Shown: piece by piece, positions 1 through 9,700 of the stretch | How positions within the stretch are numbered: position 1 is the first letter of the stretch | Layout of the letters: each line of letters opens with the position of its first letter | NCBI GenBank assembly: GCA_016707005.1 | Contig: JADJIQ010000005.1 | Coordinates: 1,373,542 to 1,437,541 of the forward strand | Length of the DNA stretch: 64,000 nt | From: Ignavibacteria bacterium | Lineage (GTDB): Bacteria; Bacteroidota; Ignavibacteria; Kapaibacteriales; Kapaibacteriaceae | Reading direction: 5' to 3' | Notes under the pieces: generated by a model | The model's input: only the letters and a program-made list of their open reading frames with translations | Databases searched by the model: none | Told to the model about the DNA's origin: nothing | Program-made: the position numbers and the translations under genes

Positions 1-949
1 CGGCTTAGGAGGATGAGGTGATTCGAAGAACATCAGGTCACGCTGACATCCGCAGCCTAAGTGTCTATGATAAGCGTTCTCACTCCCAAATCGCTGATAC
101 AGTAATCAATGCACAGTCAAATCGGCTGAATGTTCACCGATAAAAAGTAATTCTGTGAACATCTGATCTCTAAACGCTATAGAAGGTGAATTCATTCATC
201 ATCTATTGAGTCGGAACTTTAAGGGTGCATGCATGTGTGCAAATCCAGGTGTTATTGAAGAGATATCTCAGCTATCGCATCAGGGTCGTTGGCAATACCG
301 GCAAATACATAACGTTAGAGAGGGCACGATAATCGCGTAAAAGTCTCAATGCGGGGGGGTGCGTCGCGGCGGGTCCTGACGTCTGTTTTCTGCGGTTGGG
401 TCCGCGGTCGCCTCGCGCGGTAGCCTGGGCGTTCCGCGTCGGGAGTCAATAGCCGAGGCGTCGACCGCTCCCGGCTGCCACAGAGCGAGCCGTAGAGGAA
501 TTGCGGGCAACGCCCGGTCGAATTTCTCACGCAACGAAGGCTGACGATCGACCTGAGCAGCCACAAAGTCTGGAGAAGCGTGGTCAGCACGAGACGTCCA
601 TAGAGGATCTCTCGGGGGGGGTTGCAGGGGGCCGTTTTAACCGTCCACTCACTGTTGTTGAGGAGTCCAAGTAGAGGATGTTTAGGCCATGAGAAGGTAA
701 AGAAGGTGTAAGGCCGTATGCATGCCGCTATGGCATCTAAATGCGTGCGTGGGCTCTCCACACAACTGCCATCGGGCTTGGTAGTTGCTACAGCACCTGG
801 GAAGGATCTCAGCAAAAGGAAGGAAACCTTGGCAGCATAATGCCAGGCAGCATATGCGGTTATGCTGCCTGGCAATGGGGTGGAATCCTAAGATACAAGG
901 AGGCAGCTTGGGCATCCGCCGACTAAAGCCACTTTACACTATGCCCAAA
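1..949. other. Left-edge region without a recognisable gene
   Basis: No reading frame here resembles a protein family I recognise. Bases about 345-640 are clearly richer in G+C than the flanks and contain C and G homopolymers. A minus-strand frame there reads like a degraded protein C-terminus broken by frame changes, but I cannot name it. Bases 1-340 are stop-rich in every frame. A strong hairpin at 841-874 is listed separately. The region may be a decayed accessory gene or poor consensus. Confidence 0.4.
841..874. repeat. Perfect 14-bp inverted repeat (hairpin)
   Basis: TGCCAGGCAGCATA (841-854) is followed by a six-base loop and its exact reverse complement (861-874). A partial third copy of the GGCAGCATAATG sequence lies just upstream at 831-842. 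No U-tract follows on either strand, so this is not a standard terminator. It could be a protein-binding palindrome or a mobile-element remnant. Confidence 0.6.
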
Positions 950-1865
950 TCAGCGGGAAGAAAGTAAACCAGGCAATTGATAAGATTGATTACCGAGGTA
1001 TGATTCTATTAGTAGATGATAGCGTTGAATCTTTAGATGTGCGTCAACTATGTTTTTCACATAGCAAATTCCGACAATGTGGGCTTCGGCTGCTAGGTAT
1101 GCTTCATCATAATAATCATAATCATCATAATCATCCTCAAAATAGGTGATAGTATCATCATGAATGTATATAAGATCGTCATCGGTCTGTATCGTCTCAA
1201 CTACTTCTATTGTTTCATTGTTTGGGGTTGACAAAGTAATAATCAGGTCCAAACCTTCCGTTCGGAAATCTAGAACTGTGTATCCAGGATCTAATACTCG
1301 ATATACAATTTCATCATCGATAATTCCAGCCTGTAGCTCGGAAATCATATCGTGCATAAACAAAGATTCCACTATGTCATAATATCCTTGTCGAAATGCA
1401 GCAACCATTGGTGAAGTGTCGTAAGTGTCATCCAGGGGTTGGTCGCATCCATTTGCCAATATGAAATCAACAGCATCTGAATGACCGTTATATGCAGCTA
1501 GATATAGTGGGGTTGCCATGCTGGTCATCTGCACACTGAGATCTGCGCCTTTTGATACCAAATATTGAAGTACATCAGTATGCCCTCTCCAAGCAGCAGA
1601 ATGCACCGCATTGCAATTTGATCCCCCTCGTTGGTTCACAGCAGCCCATTAGATACAAGGGACCCACAAGCTCAAGGTTGCCAACTGATGCTGCTGCTAT
1701 CAAAGGCGTAATTGAGCCCTCATGCAGATGATTTATCTCAGCCCCCATCCATAGAATCGATTCGATGTAAGACGTTCTTGATGCTCCTGATATCTCTTTT
1801 ACGAGTATATCCCCAAGTTCATAAGGATTCAACATCTCCAATTCATCGATGGTTAGTATAGTCAT
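950..1865 (-). pseudogene. Ankyrin-repeat protein, one frameshift
   Basis: Two overlapping minus-strand frames make one protein of about 300 residues. The first (1575-1865) starts MTILTIDELEML and carries an ankyrin helix pair (TPLIAAASVGNLELV). The second (950-1639) continues with AVHSAAWRGHTDVLQYLVSKGAD and TPLYLAAYNGHSDAVDFILANG, two further repeats, then an acidic Asp/Tyr-rich tail. The frames join near 1640-1655, where one missing base would restore the usual junction between repeats. Ankyrin repeats bind proteins, and no catalytic domain is visible. Two other ankyrin genes lie at 36.8-39.3 kb. The break could be a real mutation or a consensus error. Confidence 0.7.
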
Positions 1866-2440
1866 ACATCCTCCAAGATTTATATATAGGCTTATAGGCC
1901 TTTACAATGATTAATAAACAAATGTATGGATTAATTTTGAAAGTAGCAAGAAATATTTGGATAATACCTCTTTTATTACTATTGCGCGTTTTGCACCTGT
2001 GATTTTCTAGCTGCTGAGTAATATCTAGTGTAGACTGTTTGGATTATTGTTAGCATAGTTAAGCATCTCAGGATGATCAGGTAGATCAGGATTCCAGGGG
2101 GGGCTTTGTACATAGGGGACTCCCAAGATGCCTAGGAATTCCAAGCTCCATATGCCTCCTTGTGTTCCCAAGTAGATACCATTGGTTAACGGCTGTCATA
2201 AAATCCATCATATCGTTGATCTATAACGATAGTGTTCATTCTTTAGTCCTCGTTCGATGGTATGATTGTGGCGGATTTCTATTGAACGATGAGGTGTCCG
2301 CGCAGTGGGCGTGTCTTGTATTCGATCCAATAGTAATAAAACATATTAAAATCGAAAGATTGAACGAACATGTGAACTTCCTATGAGGCCTTGCCTACAG
2401 ACCTAGTAACCACTGTTTACTAACGTCCTAGGAATGTGCC
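1866..2440. other. AT-rich intergenic region
   Basis: This stretch separates the minus-strand ankyrin gene from the plus-strand replication-like gene. It should hold the promoters of both, since the genes diverge. A 74-codon frame at 2162-2386 has no recognisable features or convincing ribosome-binding site and is not called. Confidence 0.4.
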
Positions 2441-3466
2441 ATGATGAATATTCGCTCAATTGGGTTCGACACTCTAACATTTGTTCTAGCAACAAAACCA
2501 GATTTTATGAGGGGTCACGCTGAAGATGATCGATTCATGTCAAAACTCGAGGCAGGATCACTATTTGATCGTGTCTCCTCAAAGGAGGATGGTTCGCGTA
2601 GGAGGCCTGCCTACGGCCAAACGGTCATATCTACAAAATATAAGGGCCTCTTCGTGACATCTAATCCTCAGATGACTTCAGTTAACTGCTCAGTGCCCGG
2701 ACTAATGACCGGTAATAACATCAATGGATTCCCGATCGAACGAATGCATGAGTTCACTGCGGAAGTCTCGAATCGATTGGGTGTTGATGCTTCAAAAGGA
2801 AGAGTGACGAGGCTAGATCTCTGTGTAAATGTAGATTCCAGCTTACTACTGACTGACTTCATTGATCGCTACAATTCAAACGACAAGAGATACAATGAGA
2901 TACTCTTCGATCGGAGTACGAAGTATGTGAAGTGTAAATCCAAAGAAAATGCTTTGTATTCGCAGATCCATCGTTACAAGAATGGTTCTGACGCACACAG
3001 TATCGTGCGCGAGTACCTAGATGCAAATCACGGTCTCACTGACATGATTAGATGGGAGCTCAAGCTTCGCAAGCCAGCATTTAGGAGAGACCGTACCACC
3101 CTTGCCGACTTAGACAATTGTACTCAAAACGACTGGCTTGTCAACCAATACACCGATTTGGTAAGCGTTGTAGGAATTAATGATCTGCAAAGACCTGCCG
3201 CATTATCTGGCTTCAGAATTGACGCTTTTGATGGGCTTAGACAATTCAAATTGTGGTGCGTGCAACTGGGTATAAAGGCGTATGGCCAAGAGCGACTTCT
3301 GAATCTATTGTATGCAAACAGGCAAGTGATGGATCGTAAGGTGTTCCACGGCATCAAGGAGCTTCTGGAGCGCACGTCGGTGTCAGATGTCGCCGGGGCC
3401 ATTGAATCGCCTGCAGCCTTGCTGAAGGAGATAGTGGCCAACGGCATAGATGAATGCTTTAGATAA
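2441..3466 (+). CDS. Replication initiator-like protein (phage/plasmid gpII/X type)
   Basis: A 341-residue protein resembling replication proteins of filamentous phages and small rolling-circle plasmids (Phage_CRI / gene II-X group). Supporting features are the central RVTRLDLCVNVDSS motif, a charged segment around IVREYLDANHG, and IRWELKLRKPAFRRDR, typical of the basic core of these proteins. Such proteins nick one strand at a replication origin and stay covalently linked through a tyrosine. I did not identify the active tyrosine with certainty. No coat, assembly or plasmid maintenance gene is nearby, so this is probably an orphan from an integrated single-stranded DNA element. A miniature element begins 80 bases after the stop. 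Assignment rests on general resemblance. Confidence 0.5.
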   Translation: MMNIRSIGFDTLTFVLATKPDFMRGHAEDDRFMSKLEAGSLFDRVSSKEDGSRRRPAYGQTVISTKYKGLFVTSNPQMTSVNCSVPGLMTGNNINGFPIERMHEFTAEVSNRLGVDASKGRVTRLDLCVNVDSSLLLTDFIDRYNSNDKRYNEILFDRSTKYVKCKSKENALYSQIHRYKNGSDAHSIVREYLDANHGLTDMIRWELKLRKPAFRRDRTTLADLDNCTQNDWLVNQYTDLVSVVGINDLQRPAALSGFRIDAFDGLRQFKLWCVQLGIKAYGQERLLNLLYANRQVMDRKVFHGIKELLERTSVSDVAGAIESPAALLKEIVANGIDECFR

Positions 3467-3546
3467 GACAGGCGCTAACCAGGGCTTCCAGGTAATCCTG
3501 GAGGTTCGCTCACGCTGGCCATTTCAATCCGCACGCAATGGACCAC

Positions 3547-3718
3547 TGGAGATTCCGCCTTATGTTACCACCCGAGTCCTCATAGGTGTGACTACATGCT
3601 TAAGTACTACATCGCAGTAGCAAATGCAATCTGGCATAATGATTAAAGGATCGCATTTTATATAGTGCGGTGGCTAGTTTCGTGCGGAATGAGGCGGTCA
3701 ATGTCAGCGGATTCTCCA
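3547..3718 (-). mobile_element. 172-bp miniature element, copy 1
   Basis: Bounded by TGGAGATTCCGC (3547-3558) and GCGGATTCTCCA (3707-3718), near-perfect inverted ends. Subterminal CCACCCGAGTCC and GAATGAGGCGGTCA match the CCGC/TGACCAC spaced motifs of the IS21 element at 19.7 kb. The internal sequence aligns with the reverse complement of copies 3-6. It lies 80 bases after the stop of the replication-like gene. Confidence 0.75.
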
Positions 3719-3791
3719 CTAAGAGCATTTTTATAGGCTACCACCTAACCAACCTCCACACTTAATACACACCCAAAAAGCAGTTGATACT

Positions 3792-4400
3792 ATGCATAGA
3801 ACCCTATTCGCTATGCTTTTTCCCCTCATCACAGTTACCATATGCTATGGGCAAACGGCAGTGGAGTGGGCTGATAGAGGGGACACAAAAAGGGTAAACT
3901 CGGATTACAGAGGGGCGATAGCCGATTGCAGCAAGGCTATTGAACTTGACCCGACGCTCGCAGCAGCATACTATACAAGAGGGGATGCCAAAAGGATGCT
4001 ACAGGATTACAGAGGAGCGATGGGCGATTTAAACAAGGCTATTGAACTTGACCCGACGTTCGCAATGGCATACTTTACTAGAGGGGACGCTAAAAGAGTG
4101 CTCGAGGATTACAGAGGAGCGATATCCGATTGCAACAAGGCTATTGAACTTGACCCGACGTTCGCAATGGCATACTTTACAAGAGGGGACGCCAAAAGAA
4201 TGATTGAGGATGACAGAGGAGCGGTAGCTGATTGCAACAAGGCTATTGAACTTGACCCGACATTCGCATCGGCATATTGTACTAGAGGTTTAAGTAAGAT
4301 ATCTATGGGACAAAAGCATGGCGGGTGTTTAGACCTCTCCAAGGCTGGAGAGTTGGGGTATGAACGGGCTTATGATGCAATTAAGGAGTTCTGTAAATAG
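3792..4400 (+). CDS. Secreted TPR-repeat protein
   Basis: 202 residues. Residues 1-20 form a signal peptide ending CYG before QTA. Four nearly identical 34-residue tetratricopeptide repeats follow, each with the core GAIADCNKAIELDPT, then a fifth, partial repeat and a Cys-containing tail (CLDLSKAGELG). The repeats are also nearly identical in DNA (102-base unit), so they have recently expanded or been homogenised. TPR proteins mediate protein-protein contacts; this one should act in the periplasm or at the outer membrane. The gene and its upstream 60 bases are closely related to the next gene, showing a tandem duplication. Confidence 0.85.
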   Translation: MHRTLFAMLFPLITVTICYGQTAVEWADRGDTKRVNSDYRGAIADCSKAIELDPTLAAAYYTRGDAKRMLQDYRGAMGDLNKAIELDPTFAMAYFTRGDAKRVLEDYRGAISDCNKAIELDPTFAMAYFTRGDAKRMIEDDRGAVADCNKAIELDPTFASAYCTRGLSKISMGQKHGGCLDLSKAGELGYERAYDAIKEFCK

Positions 4401-4468
4401 ACGCGGTACCGAAGAATTTAAAGGCCAACCCCCATTCACATTACACACAACCGAAGGCAGTTGATACT

Positions 4469-4975
4469 ATGCTTAAAACCATACTTGCTTTGCTTATTCC
4501 CCTCGTCACCGTTTTCATATGCTATGGGCAAACGGCAGATGAGTGGGTAAATAGAGGATGGGCCAAATACAAACTCAACGATTACAAAGGAGCGATAGCA
4601 GATTACAACGAGGCTATTAAACTTGACCCGGCGCACGCAATGGCATACTCTCATAGAGGGAGAGCCAAATATAAGCTCGATGATCACAGAGGCGCGATAG
4701 CCGATTGCAGCAAGGCTATTAAACTTGACCCGCTGGACGCATGGGCATACTCTAACAGGGCGAGAGCCAAATATATGCTCAAGGATTACACAGGGGCGAT
4801 AGCCGATTGCAATAAGGCTATTGAACTTAACCCAGCGCATGCATCGGCTTACTCTACTAGAGGACTAGCTAGAATACAATTGGGGCAAAGGGACAGCGGG
4901 TGTCTAGACCTCTCCAAGGCAGGAGAGTTGGGACTAGAAGGGGCATATGATGCCATTCAGCAACACTGTAACTAG
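4469..4975 (+). CDS. Secreted TPR-repeat protein, tandem paralogue
   Basis: 168 residues with the same architecture as its upstream neighbour: a signal peptide (LIPLVTVFICYGQTAD), three and a half TPR units (YNEAIKLDPAHAMAYSHRGRAKYKL and relatives) and the same CLDLSKAGELG tail. It has one repeat fewer and its repeats have diverged more. Both genes share the upstream GCAGTTGATACTATGC context, so a duplication of promoter plus gene is likely. Partners are unknown. Confidence 0.85.
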   Translation: MLKTILALLIPLVTVFICYGQTADEWVNRGWAKYKLNDYKGAIADYNEAIKLDPAHAMAYSHRGRAKYKLDDHRGAIADCSKAIKLDPLDAWAYSNRARAKYMLKDYTGAIADCNKAIELNPAHASAYSTRGLARIQLGQRDSGCLDLSKAGELGLEGAYDAIQQHCN

Positions 4976-5522
4976 ATGCAGAACCGAAGAAGAATCAGAT
5001 GCCTACGAGCAAGCACATCTATTCTGAGATTGTGGGACGAGTTAGGTTAGCGCTCCAGACAACATCGGAGCCTCCGGTGACACAGCGAGAGAAGATGTTG
5101 CGCGCTGTCGAAGCATAGAGAGCAAGCGGGATGGGTAAGTAGAGGTATGCCACAAAGGCAGGCAATAGCAAGAGTCCGTTTCAATATTGGACACGTCGTA
5201 ACGCGGAATCTCCAGCTGAACAGAAAGAAGTCGCAGTGAATGCAGTCATAGAAGTGTTCCTGAGACCAGCCGAAGAATGCACTTATTGGAATCACTCATG
5301 CCGAGGCACTTGGGCTAGCTAGGGATCACCATGGTACGGTCTGCTAAGTTGCACACGTCTGCCCGTCTCGAGTGTGCTTCTAGTGCATGATTTAGGCCCC
5401 TAAAGGCCGTGAGTGTTTGGCTCCCAAGTTCATACCGAACAAAGAGGACTGGCCAAGAACAGACCCAACACTTAGGGATGGGGTCAACAGCGATATATTG
5501 TGTGCTCTAAGGAGAGCTCATA
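4976..5522. other. Intergenic region upstream of BREX, with a solo IS21-type end
   Basis: No gene is recognised in these 547 bases. At 5188-5214 the sequence ends ACGCGGAATCTCCAG, matching the outer end of the IS21 element and its miniature relatives. No partner end lies 172 bases away, so this is a solo relic. The BREX operon promoter should lie in the right part of this region. An AGGAG ribosome-binding site sits about 9 bases before the GTG start of brxA. Confidence 0.5.
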
Positions 5523-6158
5523 GTGGAGATTCTTGTGTCTAACGACGAACATCTGTGGTCTGCCGAGCCGCACTATTCCGCCGATATCACAGCTGGCGGG
5601 TTGAAGCTTAGGGAGAGTCGAATAATCGCTGGGCTTATGCTTCAGTCGCTTGATCGTGAGTTCTGGAGGGAGAACATCGAGAACAACAATGTCCTTCAGG
5701 TTCGTTCTATTGGGACGGCAATACGAGTGGCTCGACTTGTCCGAAAACGACTGGAAACTGTTCAACCGGAGTTGTGGTCCATCATTCGTGATGGAGATAA
5801 CACTGTGGCGAGCCATGCGGTGTTTGCCGCTGCCGTTAAGCAAAGTCGACTTCTTGCCGACTTCTTGTTTCACGTAGTTCGACATGAATATCGCACGTTC
5901 GGTAAACTCCTGGACCACCGCCTGTGGGATGCATACCTGGTTGGGTGTAGAGAGCGTGATCCGCACATGCCGAAGTGGAATGATAATACGTGCATCCGAC
6001 TACGGTCTTCTGTCTATCAGATGCTGGCACAAGCTGGGTACCTAGAGAATACGAAAAGCCTCAAACTCCAAACGGTGCACCTCGCGCAGCCTGTGTTTAG
6101 ATACTTTGAGGCAAATCATGAAGATGTACTTCTACAATATCTTCAGGTGTCATCATGA
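5523..6158 (+). CDS. brxA: BrxA, BREX protein (DUF1819)
   Basis: 211 residues, the usual size for BrxA. Family features are YSADITAGGLKLRESRIIAGLML at the N-terminus, IRVARLVRKRLETVQPELW, a central AAAVKQSRLLADFLFHVVR helix, and SSVYQMLAQAGYLEN near the C-terminus. BrxA is a small, helical DNA-binding protein of type 1 BREX. It starts at GTG (5523) behind AGGAG, and its stop overlaps the brxB start by four bases (ATGA), indicating translational coupling. It is the first gene of the operon and appears intact. Confidence 0.93.
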   Translation: MEILVSNDEHLWSAEPHYSADITAGGLKLRESRIIAGLMLQSLDREFWRENIENNNVLQVRSIGTAIRVARLVRKRLETVQPELWSIIRDGDNTVASHAVFAAAVKQSRLLADFLFHVVRHEYRTFGKLLDHRLWDAYLVGCRERDPHMPKWNDNTCIRLRSSVYQMLAQAGYLENTKSLKLQTVHLAQPVFRYFEANHEDVLLQYLQVSS

Positions 6159-6733
6159 CCAAGCTGACACTAGATGAGCGCCTAAATGCTATTCTGCCAA
6201 GGTTGATCTCAAAGGAATTTCTCGCTGGCCATGGGCTTGGAAACGAGATCGCTTTCTACATCTTCGACTATCCCCCCGAAGATGAATTGCGAATACGTCG
6301 TTACCTAGCGATTCTGATGGAAAATCTTCCAAAGCATTCAAATGGCATCAGGGTCAAACACGTGGACCTCTTCGACTTTGTGCTTAGCTACCTAGAACGG
6401 CGAGGATTGCTTGATAAGTCAGTTATCCTGCAAAAAGAGAAGGGTAGCGAAGCACTGAAGAAGGCATTAGCTGGTCCTCTGCATGAATCAAAAATCAGTG
6501 CAGAGTTAGCCAAGGTGGTGGAACCAGAACAACTGGATCTTGTGATCGTATCCGGAGTAGGCAAGGCGTGGCCTCTTTTGCGCTCACATACATTGTTGAA
6601 CAACCTACAGTCTCATATGGGCAATACACCTCTCGTGTTGTTCTATCCAGGGGTCTATGACTCACAGTCTCTAAGGTTATTCGGCAAGATCAAAAGCAAC
6701 AATTACTACCGAGCTTTTAAGCTGGTACCATAA
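6155..6733 (+). CDS. brxB: BrxB, BREX protein (DUF1788)
   Basis: 192 residues, typical for BrxB. Diagnostic segments are LDERLNAILPRLISKEFLAGHGLGNEIAFYIFDY, the LDLVIVSGVGKAWPLLRSH strand-helix and TPLVLFYPGVYDSQSLRLFG before the C-terminus. BrxB is required for type 1 BREX in studied systems, but its biochemical role is not settled. It overlaps brxA by four bases and is followed by brxC after 13 bases with GGAG upstream of that start. No defect is visible. Confidence 0.93.
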   Translation: MTKLTLDERLNAILPRLISKEFLAGHGLGNEIAFYIFDYPPEDELRIRRYLAILMENLPKHSNGIRVKHVDLFDFVLSYLERRGLLDKSVILQKEKGSEALKKALAGPLHESKISAELAKVVEPEQLDLVIVSGVGKAWPLLRSHTLLNNLQSHMGNTPLVLFYPGVYDSQSLRLFGKIKSNNYYRAFKLVP

Positions 6734-6746
6734 GTACGGAGTTGAA

Positions 6747-9700
6747 ATGCGTATTCAAGAACTGTTTACACGTGACATAGCCCGGCCGATCAATGGTGTT
6801 GTCAAGGCTGACCAGCTAGATGAATCGTCCATCTGGCAAGAACTGGATGAATTCGTAGTAACAGAAGAGCTGTTGAAGCACTTCAAGAAATTCACAAAGT
6901 GGTATCTCGAGGCTAATGATCCCTCCGCGCGAACAACCAAGAGTGACAAAATTGGGATATGGATCTCCGGCTTCTTTGGTTCCGGTAAGTCACATTTCCT
7001 CAAGGTGCTCTCGTACCTTGTGCAAAATGGCGAGCACTCATTTGAAGGGCAGAGTAAAAGAGCCGTTGACTTCTTTGAGAGTAAGATCGGCGAGGCACTG
7101 TCGTTTGCTGACCTTCAGCTAGCAGTAAGGGGCCAATCAGACGTCATTCTCTTCAACATTGATAGCAAGGCTGATCATTCCAGCTCATCTGGAAGAGATC
7201 TAATTCTCAGGGTATTCCTCAAGGTGTTTAATGAACTCCAAGGTTATTGCAGCGATCACCCTCATATCGCGCACATGGAGCGGCATCTAGAGTCAAAGGG
7301 TTTGCTTGACACTTTTGTCCGAACTTACTCTGGCTATTCTACCGCAGGGTGGCGGGAAGATCGAGATGCCTATCAGTTCCATAGAGATGAAGTTGTGAAG
7401 GCCCTCAGCGAGACTCTTGGCCAAAGCATTCAATCTGCCGAAGCATGGGTAGACGGCGCCGAGAGCATATTCTCACTTACAGTCGAAAACTTTTGCAAAT
7501 GGGTCAAGCATTACCTCGATTCAAAGGGGCCGCAGCATCGAATCCTGTTCTTGGCTGATGAGGTGGGGCAGTTTATTGGTAGCGATTCACATCTCATGCT
7601 CAATCTTCAAACTATTACAGAAGAACTCGGTACGATCTGCAAAGGTCGCGCATGGATTGTTGTTACTTCCCAAGAGGATATGGATTCAGTGCTTGGTGAT
7701 TTGAGCAAATCGAAGAAACAGGACTTCTCAAAGATTCAAGGACGGTTCTTTCCTCCGCTTTCGCTTTCTAGCGCAAATGTTGATGAGGTCATACAGGCGC
7801 GACTCCTGGACAAACTCCCGGACGCAAGGCTGCGTCTTGTGCAAGAGTATGAGAAGTATGGCGACATACTTAAAAGTCAGCTGACTTTTGAGGAATGCGG
7901 CCTAACCTTTCGCAAGTACAAGGACGCTGAAGACTTCGTCAAGAACTATCCCTTCGCGCCATATCAGTTCCAGCTCATACAGAAGGTGTTCGAAGCGATT
8001 CGTAAGGCAGGGGCTACAGGTATGCACCTGGCTCGGGGTGAGAGATCGATGCTTGATGCTTTTCAATCGGCAGCCAAGTCAGTATCGGAAGAGCAAATAG
8101 GCGTGCTTGTTCCTCTCTATGACTTCTACCCATCGATAGAGAGCTTTCTAGACACGGCGGTAAAGAAGACAATAGATCAGGCGCATTCGAATCCGAGCCT
8201 GGAGCCGTTCGATGTTCACTTGCTGGAGGTGCTATTCCTCATTCGATATGTAGATGAAATGAAAGGCAACCTTGAAAATCTGACGACCCTCTGCCTTGCT
8301 GAGATTGATGGTGACAAACTGAAGCTGCGTCGAATGATTGAAGAGGGGCTTGGAAGACTGGAACGGGAAACATTGATCAGTAGAAGTGGTGACAACTATT
8401 CCTTCTTGACCAATGAAGAACGCGATATCAACAGAGCGATCAAGCAAGTTGATCTAAGTAGTGGTGATGAATCGAAACTACTTGGTGAGTTGATTTATCA
8501 GGATGTGCTGAAAGGCCAAAACAAGCATAGGTACTCTGTCAACAAGATGGACTTCCCCTTCAACTGTAAGTGTGACTCCCTACCGATTGGCGGCCAGAGA
8601 GATGGCGCACTCCTGCTATCAGTAGTCTCGCCATTGAGTGACGAGTACGAAATGTATGCGGAAAGCAAGGGTATACTTGACAGTACTTCAGATGGTGGAA
8701 TCGTTTTACTTGTGCTTGACAATGATGAAAGTCTCGGACGCGAAGTAAGAACCTTGCTACAGACCGAACGATACATCTCTCGCAATAGTGATGGAACATT
8801 GCCCGAATCGACAAGGCGGATACTCCGAGACTGCGCAGATGACAACCGTGGCCGCCGTTCTCGTCTGGTTGGGACTCTCAATGACATGCTCACAGCCGCA
8901 CGATACTATGTTGTAGGTACCCCACTCAAGTTGAAGACAACAACTCCAGCAGCGGCTCTATATGAATCAATGGAGTATCTCATCCAGAACTCGTTCAGTA
9001 AGATGAGACTGATATCGCGCTTCGCGGACGATCCACTAAAGGAGATTCAGGCCGTCATTCGCAGCAATGACGTAGGAAAGGAGATCTTACTTATTGAGCG
9101 AGGCGAAAACAATCCCGAGGCAATGGAGGAGATGCGTGATTACTTACGACTATGCAGCATGAGAAGCCAGCAGGTAGTGTTGCATGATCTTCTAGAAAAG
9201 CGATATGCATTACGGCCATTCGGGTGGCCCGAAGAGGAATCTCTATTGCTTATTGCTCGATTGTATGTTCTTGGAGAAGTAACGTTGATTATGGATTCCG
9301 CCCCGATACTCATTGATAGAGTGTATGAGGCTATCACGACGCCAGTCAAGCGAAGAAAGATTATCGTTCGACGTCGTGAAGCAGCAGATCCGAAGGTGAT
9401 TCAGACTGCCAGAAATCTTGGCAATCAGTTGTTCGGTGAGATGGGGCCTGACGGTGAAGATGGCCTCACTTCATTTCTCAGCAAGAAGCTAGGTGAATGG
9501 CAGTTTACAATGCGAGGCTATAAGCATTACTCTGAAACCGGCAGATACCCGGGCGCTGATGATCTATCAACAAGTCTGGTTCTCATTGACCAACTCGTCT
9601 TGAATAGTGATAGCCGAAAGTTTCTCGAGAAGTTCAATGGCCTTGAGATTGGGCTATTGCACGCGAGTGAGTGTTTTCACAAGCTAGATCATTTCTTTAG

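Noticed and set aside
2162..2386. 74-codon plus-strand frame
   Set aside because: No ribosome-binding site and no features; AT-rich spacer.
3792..4400. CRISPR array in the 102-base repeats
   Set aside because: Repeats are contiguous coding TPR units without unique spacers.
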